Source: Streptomyces sp. PKU-EA00015 (GTDB lineage: Bacteria > Actinomycetota > Actinomycetes > Streptomycetales > Streptomycetaceae). From it: a DNA stretch of 64,000 bases. A program made the position numbers and the translations under genes. Shown here piece after piece: positions 16,500-24,501 of the stretch; position 1 is the stretch's first letter, and every line of letters begins with the position of its first letter. A model generated the notes under the pieces. The model did no database searches and was not told the DNA's origin. It saw only the letters and a program-made list of their open reading frames with translations. Location: contig NZ_JABZEE010000010.1 in the NCBI RefSeq assembly GCF_013387495.1, forward strand, positions 1-64,000, written 5' to 3'.

Positions 16500-17995
16500 G
16501 AACGACCGAGATCACCGTCCCCGGTGCCCGGCTCGTCACCGATATCAAACTGCCCGACGGCGACGGGCCGTTCCCCGCCGTCGTCCTGCGCACTCCCTAC
16601 GACCGTCGGCGCCACCACGCCGAGGCCCGCGGCTGGGCGGCGCGCGGCTTCGCCGCCGTGGTCCAGGACGTCCGCGGCCGGTACGCCTCCGGGGGCCACT
16701 GGCACCCGTACCGCGACGAGGCCGCCGACGGAGCCGCCACGCTGCGGCGGATCCGGGACGAGGCGTGGTCCGACGGCCGGATCGTCGCGGCCGGCGCCTC
16801 GTACGCGGCCCACTGCGCACTGGCCGCGACACGCGGGGACGACCCGGCCGGCCGCCCGGACGCCGTGATCGCCGCGGTCCCCGCGCTCGGCCTCGCCGAG
16901 ACTGCGCGCGAAGCCGGCGGCGTCGAGCGCCTGTCGGCCCGCGCCGGCTGGTGGGCCGCGCACGGCGACCGCCCCGACTCGGACGAGCAGGCCCTCGCCA
17001 AGGCCCTCGCGTCCGACCCCCGCTTGCTGGAACACCTCCCTCCGGCCACGCTCCCGTCCCGCCTCGGCCGGGACCTGCCGTCGTGGGGAGCGCTGTGGGA
17101 GGCGGTCCCCGACGGCGCGCCGGATCCTGACGCGCCCGGGCCCCGCGTGCCGCTGCTCGTCGTCGGCGGGACCAGGGACCCGTTCCTCGCCGACGCCGTA
17201 CGGCTGTGGCAGCACTGGGGCGGAACCGCACGGCTCCTCCTCGGGCCGTGGGGACACGGGCTCACCGCCGAGCCCGGCCCCGAGGCGCGGCGCGGACACG
17301 CCATCGCGCTCGGCGAGCTCTACGTCCGCTGGGCGCGCGCCGCGCTCGACGGCGCCCTGAGACCGGGACGGCACGGCGCGATCGCCCTCGGCGGCAGCGA
17401 GCACTGGTACGCCGCCGACACCCCCGCGCGCCCCTCCGCTCGGGACTTCGGCTCCCCGGCCGGGCTGCGGCTCCTGCACGGCAGGCACTTCACCGCCGAC
17501 CCCCACCGCCCGGTGCGCAGTGACGAGTTGGGCATCGACACCGGCGGGCCGGCCGACCGCGCGGTCCTCGTCACCCCGCCCCTGCCCCGCCCGCTCGACC
17601 TCCTCGGCAGCGCCGAGGCCCAGCTGCGCGCCACCGCCGACACCCCCAGCGCCGACTGGGCCGTACGCGTCGTCGCGCTCGACCCCGACGGCCGCGCGGA
17701 CCCCCTCGCGGTCGGTGTCGTCCGGCGCAGCGACCCCCCGGGTGCCGACGCCCGCTTCCCCGTCCCGCTCGGCCCGCTGGCCCGCCGGCTGCCCGCCGGG
17801 ACCCGGCTGCGCGTCGAGATCGCCGGGCACCACTTCCCCGCGCACGCCCGCAACCCGCACACCGGCGAGGACCCCGTGCACGCCACCCGGCTGACCGCCT
17901 CCCGGCGCACCGTGCGGACGACGGGCAGCACGCTGCTGCTCCCCGTCGCCGACGGTCGCCACCCCGTGGACCCCGTAGAGGAGACATGCACGTGA
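16496..17995 (+). CDS. CocE/NonD-family serine hydrolase (X-Pro dipeptidyl-peptidase-like)
   Basis: 499 residues. The alpha/beta-hydrolase core begins at the N-terminus (GPFPAVVLRTPYDRR, FAAVVQDVRGRYASGG) and has the nucleophile Ser in VAAGASYAAH, a candidate Asp in VVGGTRDPFLA and a His in LLGPWGHGL. The last 180 or so residues match the C-terminal jelly-roll domain of X-Pro dipeptidyl-peptidases (RLRVEIAGHHFP). It overlaps genes on both sides, so it belongs to the RiPP operon. The family hydrolyses esters and amides, including peptides. The likely role is removal of leader or follower from the modified precursor; an esterase acting on the mature product is the alternative. Confidence 0.8.
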   Translation: MRTTEITVPGARLVTDIKLPDGDGPFPAVVLRTPYDRRRHHAEARGWAARGFAAVVQDVRGRYASGGHWHPYRDEAADGAATLRRIRDEAWSDGRIVAAGASYAAHCALAATRGDDPAGRPDAVIAAVPALGLAETAREAGGVERLSARAGWWAAHGDRPDSDEQALAKALASDPRLLEHLPPATLPSRLGRDLPSWGALWEAVPDGAPDPDAPGPRVPLLVVGGTRDPFLADAVRLWQHWGGTARLLLGPWGHGLTAEPGPEARRGHAIALGELYVRWARAALDGALRPGRHGAIALGGSEHWYAADTPARPSARDFGSPAGLRLLHGRHFTADPHRPVRSDELGIDTGGPADRAVLVTPPLPRPLDLLGSAEAQLRATADTPSADWAVRVVALDPDGRADPLAVGVVRRSDPPGADARFPVPLGPLARRLPAGTRLRVEIAGHHFPAHARNPHTGEDPVHATRLTASRRTVRTTGSTLLLPVADGRHPVDPVEETCT

Positions 17996-19362
17996 CCAGC
18001 AGCCCGCTCTCCCCCGAGGCGCTCGTCGACCCCGTCTGCGGGCTGATACGCGCAGTCGAGGCCGTGCCGCATCCCACCGGCGCCCCGCCCCGCTACACCG
18101 CCGTGACCGCCGACGTCTCCGACGCCCGCCGCTTCGGCGCATGGCCCGCCGACCGGGTGTCGCTCGGCACCACGTTCGGCGACCCGGCCGGCGCCAGGAT
18201 CGCCGCCGTCGCCGAGGCCGTCGAGCGCTATTGCGGCAACCGGCTGCCCCCGCCCGGTCACCGGGACGCCCCCCGCCGGGCCACGGCCGCCGAACTCCTC
18301 GCCGAGGGCCGCACGCTCTACGGCCCCGGTGACCTCCCGGCCTACGCCGACTGGCAGTACACCCGCCCCCGGTTCGCCTACCGCCCCCTCACGAAGGACA
18401 CGCCCGCCCTGTGGACCCGGGCCCAGGAGAACGGCGAGGAGGTGTGGGCGCCCGTCGCTTTGACCCATCTCAACTGGCGGCAGGGCGAGTGGAAGCAACT
18501 GCCCCGCACGCACCACCTCAACTACGCGGGCATCGCGACCGGCCAGGGCTTCGACGACGCCGTCGAACGCGGCCTCCTCGAAGTCGTCGAACGTGACGCG
18601 CTCGAACTGTGGTGGCACCTCGACGGCCCCACCCGCGGCATCGACCCCGCCTCCGTGCCCGGCCTCACCCACGATCTCGCGGGCTGCGACCTCGAGGTGT
18701 CGATCGTGGAGATGCCCTCCGAGTTCGCGCCCTGCATGGCCGCGCTCGTGCACGACCGGGCACGCGGCATCCACGCCGCCGGCTTCGCCTGCCGCTACGA
18801 CCCCGCCGAAGCGGCCCGCAAGGCCGTCCTGGAGGCCGTCCACACCTGGGTCTTCACCCAGGGCGCCACCGATGCGGACGGCTGGGTCTTCCGCGCCGTC
18901 GACGCCGGGATGCTCGCCCGCGGGCTCTACCTCGACCACCGGGCCGACCGCCGCTACCTCGACGACTGCGGGACCGACTTCGCGGCCGTACGGGACCTCG
19001 GCGCGCATGTGCAGGTGTGGCTCGACCCGCGGATGGCGCCGCTCGCCGCCCGGTTCACCAGGCCTGCGCTCGGTGTCGTACCCGTCGACGCGGTGGCGGC
19101 GGGCAGCCGGGCCGCACTGGACGAGCGCCTCGCGGCGGGCGGTCACCGGGTCATCACACTGGACCTGACCACTGAGGACGTCGCACAGACGCCGCTGCGG
19201 GTGGCCCGCGTGCTCGTCTCCGGCCTCGTCCCCAACGCGCCCGCCGCCTTCGGCTACTTCGGCGCCCCGCGCTTCGCGCAGGCCGCCCTGGAACGCGGCT
19301 GGCGCGAAGAAGCACCCGCCGGGCCGGCCGACTTCACCCTCGCACCGCCCCCGCACATGTGA
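17992..19362 (+). CDS. YcaO-domain azoline-forming cyclodehydratase
   Basis: About 456 residues. The conserved YcaO ATP-binding Glu/Arg blocks are visible: AAVAEAVERYCGN and GIATGQGFDDAVERGLLEVVERDALELWW. A late block (AAEAARKAVLEAVHTWV) also fits. The C-terminus ends APPPHM, near the Pro-rich end typical of azoline-forming YcaO proteins. The enzyme would phosphorylate the amide backbone of the precursor with ATP and cyclise Ser/Thr (the precursor has no Cys) to oxazolines. GAGGAG at 17978-17983 fits the GTG at 17992 best, overlapping the hydrolase stop; the ATG at 17986 is also possible. Confidence 0.9.
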   Translation: MTSSPLSPEALVDPVCGLIRAVEAVPHPTGAPPRYTAVTADVSDARRFGAWPADRVSLGTTFGDPAGARIAAVAEAVERYCGNRLPPPGHRDAPRRATAAELLAEGRTLYGPGDLPAYADWQYTRPRFAYRPLTKDTPALWTRAQENGEEVWAPVALTHLNWRQGEWKQLPRTHHLNYAGIATGQGFDDAVERGLLEVVERDALELWWHLDGPTRGIDPASVPGLTHDLAGCDLEVSIVEMPSEFAPCMAALVHDRARGIHAAGFACRYDPAEAARKAVLEAVHTWVFTQGATDADGWVFRAVDAGMLARGLYLDHRADRRYLDDCGTDFAAVRDLGAHVQVWLDPRMAPLAARFTRPALGVVPVDAVAAGSRAALDERLAAGGHRVITLDLTTEDVAQTPLRVARVLVSGLVPNAPAAFGYFGAPRFAQAALERGWREEAPAGPADFTLAPPPHM

Positions 19363-19369
19363 GGCCGTG

Positions 19370-20830
19370 ATGGTGCTCTCCGTCTCCGGCGCGCTGGCCC
19401 TCGCCAGGTCCGCGCAGGCCCCCGGCCCGGACTTTCCGGCGGGCCCGGCGACCGTGCCGCTGCCGGGCGAGCCGCTGCCCGTCCCGTCCGGTCTCGACCG
19501 CTTGCTGCGGCTGTCCCTCGCGGGCGGCAGGCTGCGCCCCGCGCCCTCGGCCGGCGGCCTGCACCCCGTCGACACCTACCTGCTGCTCGGGGCGGGCTGC
19601 GGGCTGCCGCCGGGCGTCTACGTCCACGACCCGGCACACCACCGTCTGCACCGGCACGGTTCGGCGCCGAAGCCGGCACCGGCGGGCGCCGTCGCCGTCC
19701 TGGGCGTGAGTGCCCGCCGCACGGTGTCGCACTACGGCCACCGCGCATGGCCGTTGGTGCTGCTCGACGCGGGGCACGCGGCGGCCGCGCTCGCCCTGGC
19801 GGGTGCGCCCGGGGTGTGCCTCGACGCGGACGGGCGACTGCTGTCGGCGGCGACCGGCGCGCAACGCGCGCTTGTCGCCGTGCAGTTGACGCCCGTCCTT
19901 GCCGCGGACGCGCTCGCCCGCTGGGCCGTTCGCGGAAGCGTTGGGGAGCTCCCGCCGCCGGACGGGCCCGAGGTCCTGCGCACCGCCGTGGGCGTCCTCG
20001 GTGAACTCGCCGCGTCCGGCGACGGGTCCGGTACGTGGCAGGTGGCTCGCGGACCGTCCCTGCCGGACGCCATGCTGCTCTCCCGGCGCAGCGCGCCCCC
20101 GGGCCTTACCGGCCTGCCGTCGCGGACGGCCCTGGCGCGCGTCCTGGCGGCGGCGGTGGCGGCGTCCCCGGAGGGGCTGCACTGGAGCATGGCGGTCGTC
20201 GGCCCCCGCCCCGGCCTGCTGACGGGCGCGTCCGCGTCCGGCGCGTCACCCGGCGCCGCGCATGCCGCCCGGACCGGGCGCGCACACGCCGCGCCCCAGG
20301 GCGTTGCGGCGGATCGTGGTGTCGCCGAGTGCGCAGGCTCGGCGGCGTACGGCGCCGGACCCGGCCGCGAGACGGCAGCCGGGCCCGGCCGCGCCGCCTC
20401 GGGGCGCCGGCCCGCGGCCGGTCGCGGCAGCGCCGCAGGGCTCGGGGCAGTTCCTCTGCCCGAGCCCGCCCCCGCCGCCGAGGAACCGCCGCCCCTCCGG
20501 CTCCGCCGCCTGGCCTCCGGCGACGTGCTGCCGACCCTCGCCCACTGGGCCGCCGGCCAGGGCTGGATCGCCCGCGCAGGAGCCGTGCTCCTCGCGCACG
20601 GGTGCCCGTCCGACGCCACGCCCGCGCAGGTGCGGCGCGACCATCTCGGCGCCGGATACGGCATCGGGCACGCCCAGGCCGTGGCCACCTCCCTCGGGCT
20701 GCACTCGCGGCCCGTCGGCTCCTGGCAGGGCGCCGACCTCGGGGCCGCGCTCGGCGGGCCGGCCGGCCGGGACTGGGTGGTGCACGGGCTCGCCCTCGGC
20801 CGTACGACACAAGGAGACGAACCGTCATGA
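19370..20830 (+). CDS. SagB-like nitroreductase-fold oxidoreductase, apparently tandem-domain
   Basis: About 486 residues. The N-terminal domain has RLRPAPSAGGLHPVDTYLL, the FMN-binding landmark of SagB-type dehydrogenases. A second nitroreductase-like half sits at the C-terminus (HLGAGYGIGHAQAVATSLGL, DWVVHGLALGR). They are separated by an Ala/Gly/Arg-rich low-complexity linker of roughly 80 residues. The family oxidises azolines to aromatic azoles with FMN. It starts directly after the YcaO gene (ATG 19370 after GAGG) and its stop overlaps the first exporter gene. The linker is unusual for the family, and activity should not be assumed. Confidence 0.78.
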   Translation: MVLSVSGALALARSAQAPGPDFPAGPATVPLPGEPLPVPSGLDRLLRLSLAGGRLRPAPSAGGLHPVDTYLLLGAGCGLPPGVYVHDPAHHRLHRHGSAPKPAPAGAVAVLGVSARRTVSHYGHRAWPLVLLDAGHAAAALALAGAPGVCLDADGRLLSAATGAQRALVAVQLTPVLAADALARWAVRGSVGELPPPDGPEVLRTAVGVLGELAASGDGSGTWQVARGPSLPDAMLLSRRSAPPGLTGLPSRTALARVLAAAVAASPEGLHWSMAVVGPRPGLLTGASASGASPGAAHAARTGRAHAAPQGVAADRGVAECAGSAAYGAGPGRETAAGPGRAASGRRPAAGRGSAAGLGAVPLPEPAPAAEEPPPLRLRRLASGDVLPTLAHWAAGQGWIARAGAVLLAHGCPSDATPAQVRRDHLGAGYGIGHAQAVATSLGLHSRPVGSWQGADLGAALGGPAGRDWVVHGLALGRTTQGDEPS

Positions 20831-22563
20831 TGCTCCACCCGGAGCTGCTGCGCGCCGCCCGTATCGCGCGCCGCCCCCTGCTCGCGGCCACCGCCCTGCT
20901 TGCGGCCGTCGCGGCGACCCACCTCGCGCAGGCCGTGCTGCTCGCGCTCGCCCTCGCCCGCATCGCCCGCGGAGACACCGCTGGGCTTCCGCTTCTGCTG
21001 GGCGCGGTGCTCGCCGCCGTACTCGTGCGCGCCGGGCTCGTCCGCGCGCAGCGCCGTACCGCCGTGGGCGCCGGGGCGGCGGTACGCACCGGCCTGCGCG
21101 ACGAACTCCTCGTACGCCTCAGCCGGACCGGCCCCCCGCAACAGGCCGGCGACCGCGCCGGAGCCGTACGCGCCACGCTCGTCGACGGCGTCGAGGGCGT
21201 CGACGCCTACATCTCGCGCTACCTGCCCCAGCTGCTGATCACCTGCGCCGTGCCGCCGCTGCTCCTGATCGCCGTCGCCGCCGTCGAACCGTGGGCCGTC
21301 GTCGCCCTCGCCCCCGCGCTGGTGCTCGCGCTGTTCGCCCCGCGCTGGTGGGACAGGCTGCTGGAGCGGCGCGGGCAACAGCACTGGGGCGCGTACGAGG
21401 CCCTGTCCGCCGACTACCTGGAGGCGCTGCAGGGCATGCCCGCGCTGCGGGCGGCGGGCGCGGTCGGCCGTACCAGGGCGCGGCTGGAGGAGCGTTCCGC
21501 GGCTCTGCACCGCGCCACGGTCGCCAAGCTCCGGGTCTCGCTCGTCGACACCGGCATCACCGACCTCGCCGTGCAGGGCGGCACGGTCGCCGCGGCACTC
21601 GTCGCGTGCACGGCGGCCGTCTCCGGCCAGGCGGCGCCCGCCGGTACGTACCTGGTGCTGATGCTGGCGTCCGAATGCTTCCGGCCGGTCAGGGACCTGT
21701 CCAGGGAGTGGCACTCGGGGTACCTCGGGGTGTCGGCCGCCGACGGCATCGCCGAGCTGCGCACTGCGGAAGGAGGCGTCCCCGACGAGGGGCGGAGCGT
21801 CGCCGCGTGGCAGACGGCACCCGAAGTGCGCTTCGAGGACGTGCACTTCACCCATCCGGGAGGTGGCCGGCCCGCGCTCAGGGGCGTCTCCTTCACCGCC
21901 CCGGCCGGAAGGGTCACCGCGGTCGTCGGCCCGTCGGGCGCGGGGAAGTCCACATTGCTCGCGCTGCTGCTCCGGCGCGCCGACCCGGACCGGGGGCGGG
22001 TCCTCGTCGACGGCGCCGACACCGCCGCGTACACCCTCGACTCGCTGCGCCGCGGTGTCGCGGTCGTCTCCCAGGAGACGTACCTCTTCCACGCCTCCGT
22101 CGCCGAGAACCTGCGGCTGGGCGCCCCCGATGCGAGCGACACCGCGCTGCGGGACGCGGCCCGGGCGGCAGGGATCCACGACGAGATCGTCCGCCTGCCC
22201 GACGGCTACGACACCCAGGTCGGCGAACGCGGTGCCACCCTGTCCGGCGGCCAGCGTCAACGGCTCGCCCTGGCACGGGCGTTGCTCGCCGACGCGCCCG
22301 TGCTCGTGCTCGACGAGGCCACCAGCGCCGTCGACGAGCGCCGCGAGGCCCGCATCGTAGGGGAGCTGCTGCGGGCCGCCCGCGGCCGCACCTGCCTGGT
22401 CGTGGCGCACCGGCTCGACTCGGTGCGCCACGCCGACCGCATCGTCGTCCTGGACGGCGGCCGGGTGGACGCCGTCGGCGACCACGCCTGTCTGCTGAGC
22501 CGCGAGGGCGTGTACGCGCGTCTCGTCGCCGCCGGACGCACCACCGAAGGAGAGGCCGCATGA
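20827..22563 (+). CDS. ABC exporter subunit 1 (fused membrane and ATPase domains, CydD-like)
   Basis: 578 residues. An N-terminal six-helix exporter domain spans about residues 1-310 (PLLAATALLAAVAATHLAQAV, LLITCAVPPLLLIAVAAVEP), followed by a full ATPase: Walker A GPSGAGKST, signature LSGGQRQR, Walker B VLVLDEATSAVD and H-loop VVAHRLDS. AAGGAG lies at 20811-20816. The ATG overlaps the SagB stop. It resembles CydD-type half-transporters and pairs with the next gene. From its place in the operon it probably exports the RiPP product. Confidence 0.85.
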   Translation: MMLHPELLRAARIARRPLLAATALLAAVAATHLAQAVLLALALARIARGDTAGLPLLLGAVLAAVLVRAGLVRAQRRTAVGAGAAVRTGLRDELLVRLSRTGPPQQAGDRAGAVRATLVDGVEGVDAYISRYLPQLLITCAVPPLLLIAVAAVEPWAVVALAPALVLALFAPRWWDRLLERRGQQHWGAYEALSADYLEALQGMPALRAAGAVGRTRARLEERSAALHRATVAKLRVSLVDTGITDLAVQGGTVAAALVACTAAVSGQAAPAGTYLVLMLASECFRPVRDLSREWHSGYLGVSAADGIAELRTAEGGVPDEGRSVAAWQTAPEVRFEDVHFTHPGGGRPALRGVSFTAPAGRVTAVVGPSGAGKSTLLALLLRRADPDRGRVLVDGADTAAYTLDSLRRGVAVVSQETYLFHASVAENLRLGAPDASDTALRDAARAAGIHDEIVRLPDGYDTQVGERGATLSGGQRQRLALARALLADAPVLVLDEATSAVDERREARIVGELLRAARGRTCLVVAHRLDSVRHADRIVVLDGGRVDAVGDHACLLSREGVYARLVAAGRTTEGEAA

Positions 22564-24266
22564 ATCCCGAACGCGGCGCGCTGCGCGCCCTGTTGCCGGT
22601 GCTCGGCGCCCACCGGACCATGACCGTCCGCACGTTCGGCGCGGCCCTCGCCGACCAGGCGGCGCTCGTCGCCCTGGTCACGCTCACCGCGCACACGGTG
22701 GGCACCGCCGTCGTCGAACGGCAGGCCCCCGGGCCCGGCACGGTGGCCACCGTGCTTCTGCTCGTCACGGCCCGGGCGCTCGCCACCTGGCGCGAGATGG
22801 ACCTCTCGCACGACCTCGCCTACCGCGTCCTCGCGGAAATGCGCATCCGTGTCTTCGACGGCCTCGCGCGCAGCGCGCCCGCGCGCGTCGGAGGGCGGCG
22901 CAGCGGGGACCTGGCGTCGGCGGCACTCGGGGACGTGGAGGCGCTGGAGTTCTTCTACGCGCATGCCGTAGCCCAACTGGCGGCCTCGGGAGTCGTGTTC
23001 GGCGGCGGCACGGTGGCCCTCGCGCTCCTCGACCCCTGGCTGCTGACCGCCGTACTGCCCGTCGCTTCGCTCCTCGTCCTCGCGCCGCTGCTGGAGTCCC
23101 GCGGCCGCGCGGCGCGCGGCGCCCGTACCCGGGCCGCGGCCGCCGACCTGTCAGCCGAGACCGTCGAGACGGTCGACGGGCTGCGCGAACTGCTGGCGTT
23201 CGGCGCGCTGGACACCCGGCGCGAACGTCTCCGCGCCCACGGCCGCCGGCTCGGCGACGCCCAACGCGCCGAGCAGGCCTGGGAGGCGGACGCCTCGGCC
23301 GTACGCGACCTGCTCGTGGTCGCGGCCGTCGTCGGCGTCGTCCTGGCGGCGGCGCACACGCTCTCCGGAGCGTGGGCGCCCGCGGCGATGGCCCTCGCGC
23401 TGGGTGTGCTCGCGCCCGTCGCCGACTCGGCCGCCGCACTCGGGCAGGCGGGCGGGCTGCGGGCTGCGGCGGCCCGGGTGGGCGCCGCCGTGCGGGCACC
23501 GGCAGGCGCCCCGGCGCCCGCGGCGCCCCGGCCGGTGCCCGAGGGTCCGCTCGGCCTCCGGCTGCGGAGCGTCCGCTTCGACTACGGCGGCCGGATCGTG
23601 CTCGACGGCGTGGACCTGACGGTCCGGCCCGGAGAGACGCTCGCCCTCGTCGGGGTCTCGGGCGCCGGCAAGTCCACGTGCGCGCACCTCGTGGCGCGGT
23701 TCTGGGACCCGGCGGCCGGGGCGGTGGAACTCCTGCCTGCCGCCGGGCCGCCGCTCGACCTGCGGGACGTGGCGGAGACCGATCTGCGGCGCGCGGTGGC
23801 CGTCGTCGGCCAGGACGCGCCGCTGTTCCACGGCACGCTGGCGGACAACCTCCGTCTCGCCGCGCCGGCGGCGACGGACGAGGAACTGGCCGCCGTCGCC
23901 CGCCGCACCGGGGCCGACCGCATCGCCGACGGCTACGACACGCTCGTCGGCGAGCGCGGTACCACCCTCTCGGGCGGCCAGCGTGCCCGTATCGCCCTGG
24001 CACGCGCCCTGCTGACGCACCCACGGGTGCTCGTCCTCGACGAGACGACGGCGAACCTCGACACGGAGGGCGACGCGGCGGTCTCGGCCGCCCTGCGGGA
24101 CGGCGCGCCGTCCCGTACGACGCTGCTGATCGCCCACCGCCCGTCGACGATCCGCCGCGCGGACCGGATCGCGGTGCTGGAAGCGGGGAGGGTGGTGCAG
24201 ACCGGCACGTGGGAGCAACTCACGGGGGAGGGCGGCGCGTTCGCGCGAGTGGTGGCACGAGGGTGA
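22560..24266 (+). CDS. ABC exporter subunit 2 (fused membrane and ATPase domains, CydC-like)
   Basis: 568 residues. The membrane domain is followed by an ATPase with Walker A GVSGAGKST, signature LSGGQRAR, Walker B VLVLDETTANLD and H-loop LIAHRPS. The ATG overlaps the stop of subunit 1 (ATGA). It is the last gene of the RiPP operon, and a bidirectional terminator-like hairpin follows at 24456. Together with subunit 1 it should form a heterodimeric exporter; a role in thiol export as in CydDC is possible but no cytochrome bd genes are near. Confidence 0.85.
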   Translation: MNPERGALRALLPVLGAHRTMTVRTFGAALADQAALVALVTLTAHTVGTAVVERQAPGPGTVATVLLLVTARALATWREMDLSHDLAYRVLAEMRIRVFDGLARSAPARVGGRRSGDLASAALGDVEALEFFYAHAVAQLAASGVVFGGGTVALALLDPWLLTAVLPVASLLVLAPLLESRGRAARGARTRAAAADLSAETVETVDGLRELLAFGALDTRRERLRAHGRRLGDAQRAEQAWEADASAVRDLLVVAAVVGVVLAAAHTLSGAWAPAAMALALGVLAPVADSAAALGQAGGLRAAAARVGAAVRAPAGAPAPAAPRPVPEGPLGLRLRSVRFDYGGRIVLDGVDLTVRPGETLALVGVSGAGKSTCAHLVARFWDPAAGAVELLPAAGPPLDLRDVAETDLRRAVAVVGQDAPLFHGTLADNLRLAAPAATDEELAAVARRTGADRIADGYDTLVGERGTTLSGGQRARIALARALLTHPRVLVLDETTANLDTEGDAAVSAALRDGAPSRTTLLIAHRPSTIRRADRIAVLEAGRVVQTGTWEQLTGEGGAFARVVARG

Positions 24267-24455
24267 GCGCATCACGGGTGAAGGAATCTCGACCGACCGC
24301 GGCGCAGATCAGGCAGTAGCGGCGAGCAGGAACCCGCCGACCCGGTCGTGCTCACCGAGCACCCGACGCACCGGCGGCCCGCCGGTGAGCGGAGGCGGAT
24401 CGGCAGGCACGCGGCGGGCGGCGTGAGGAGACGTGGGCGGGGCGCGGGACGGGCC

Positions 24456-24485
24456 CGCGGCGGGCGGCTCCACCCGCCCGCCGCG
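24456..24485. terminator. Bidirectional terminator hairpin between convergent units
   Basis: A perfect 12-bp stem (CGCGGCGGGCGG) with a 6-base loop lies between the exporter stop (24266) and the pucR stop (24502). The rest of this 235-base gap shows no gene. Confidence 0.7.
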
Positions 24486-24501
24486 ACGTGACGTGACCCG
24501 A

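Noticed and set aside
19732..22485. 917-codon open frame on the minus strand
   Set aside because: Antisense shadow of the SagB-like and exporter genes with no domain or ribosome site.
20262..22559. Long open frame preceding the second exporter gene
   Set aside because: It runs in the wrong frame over the SagB-like and first exporter genes; only the part from ATG 22560 is real.
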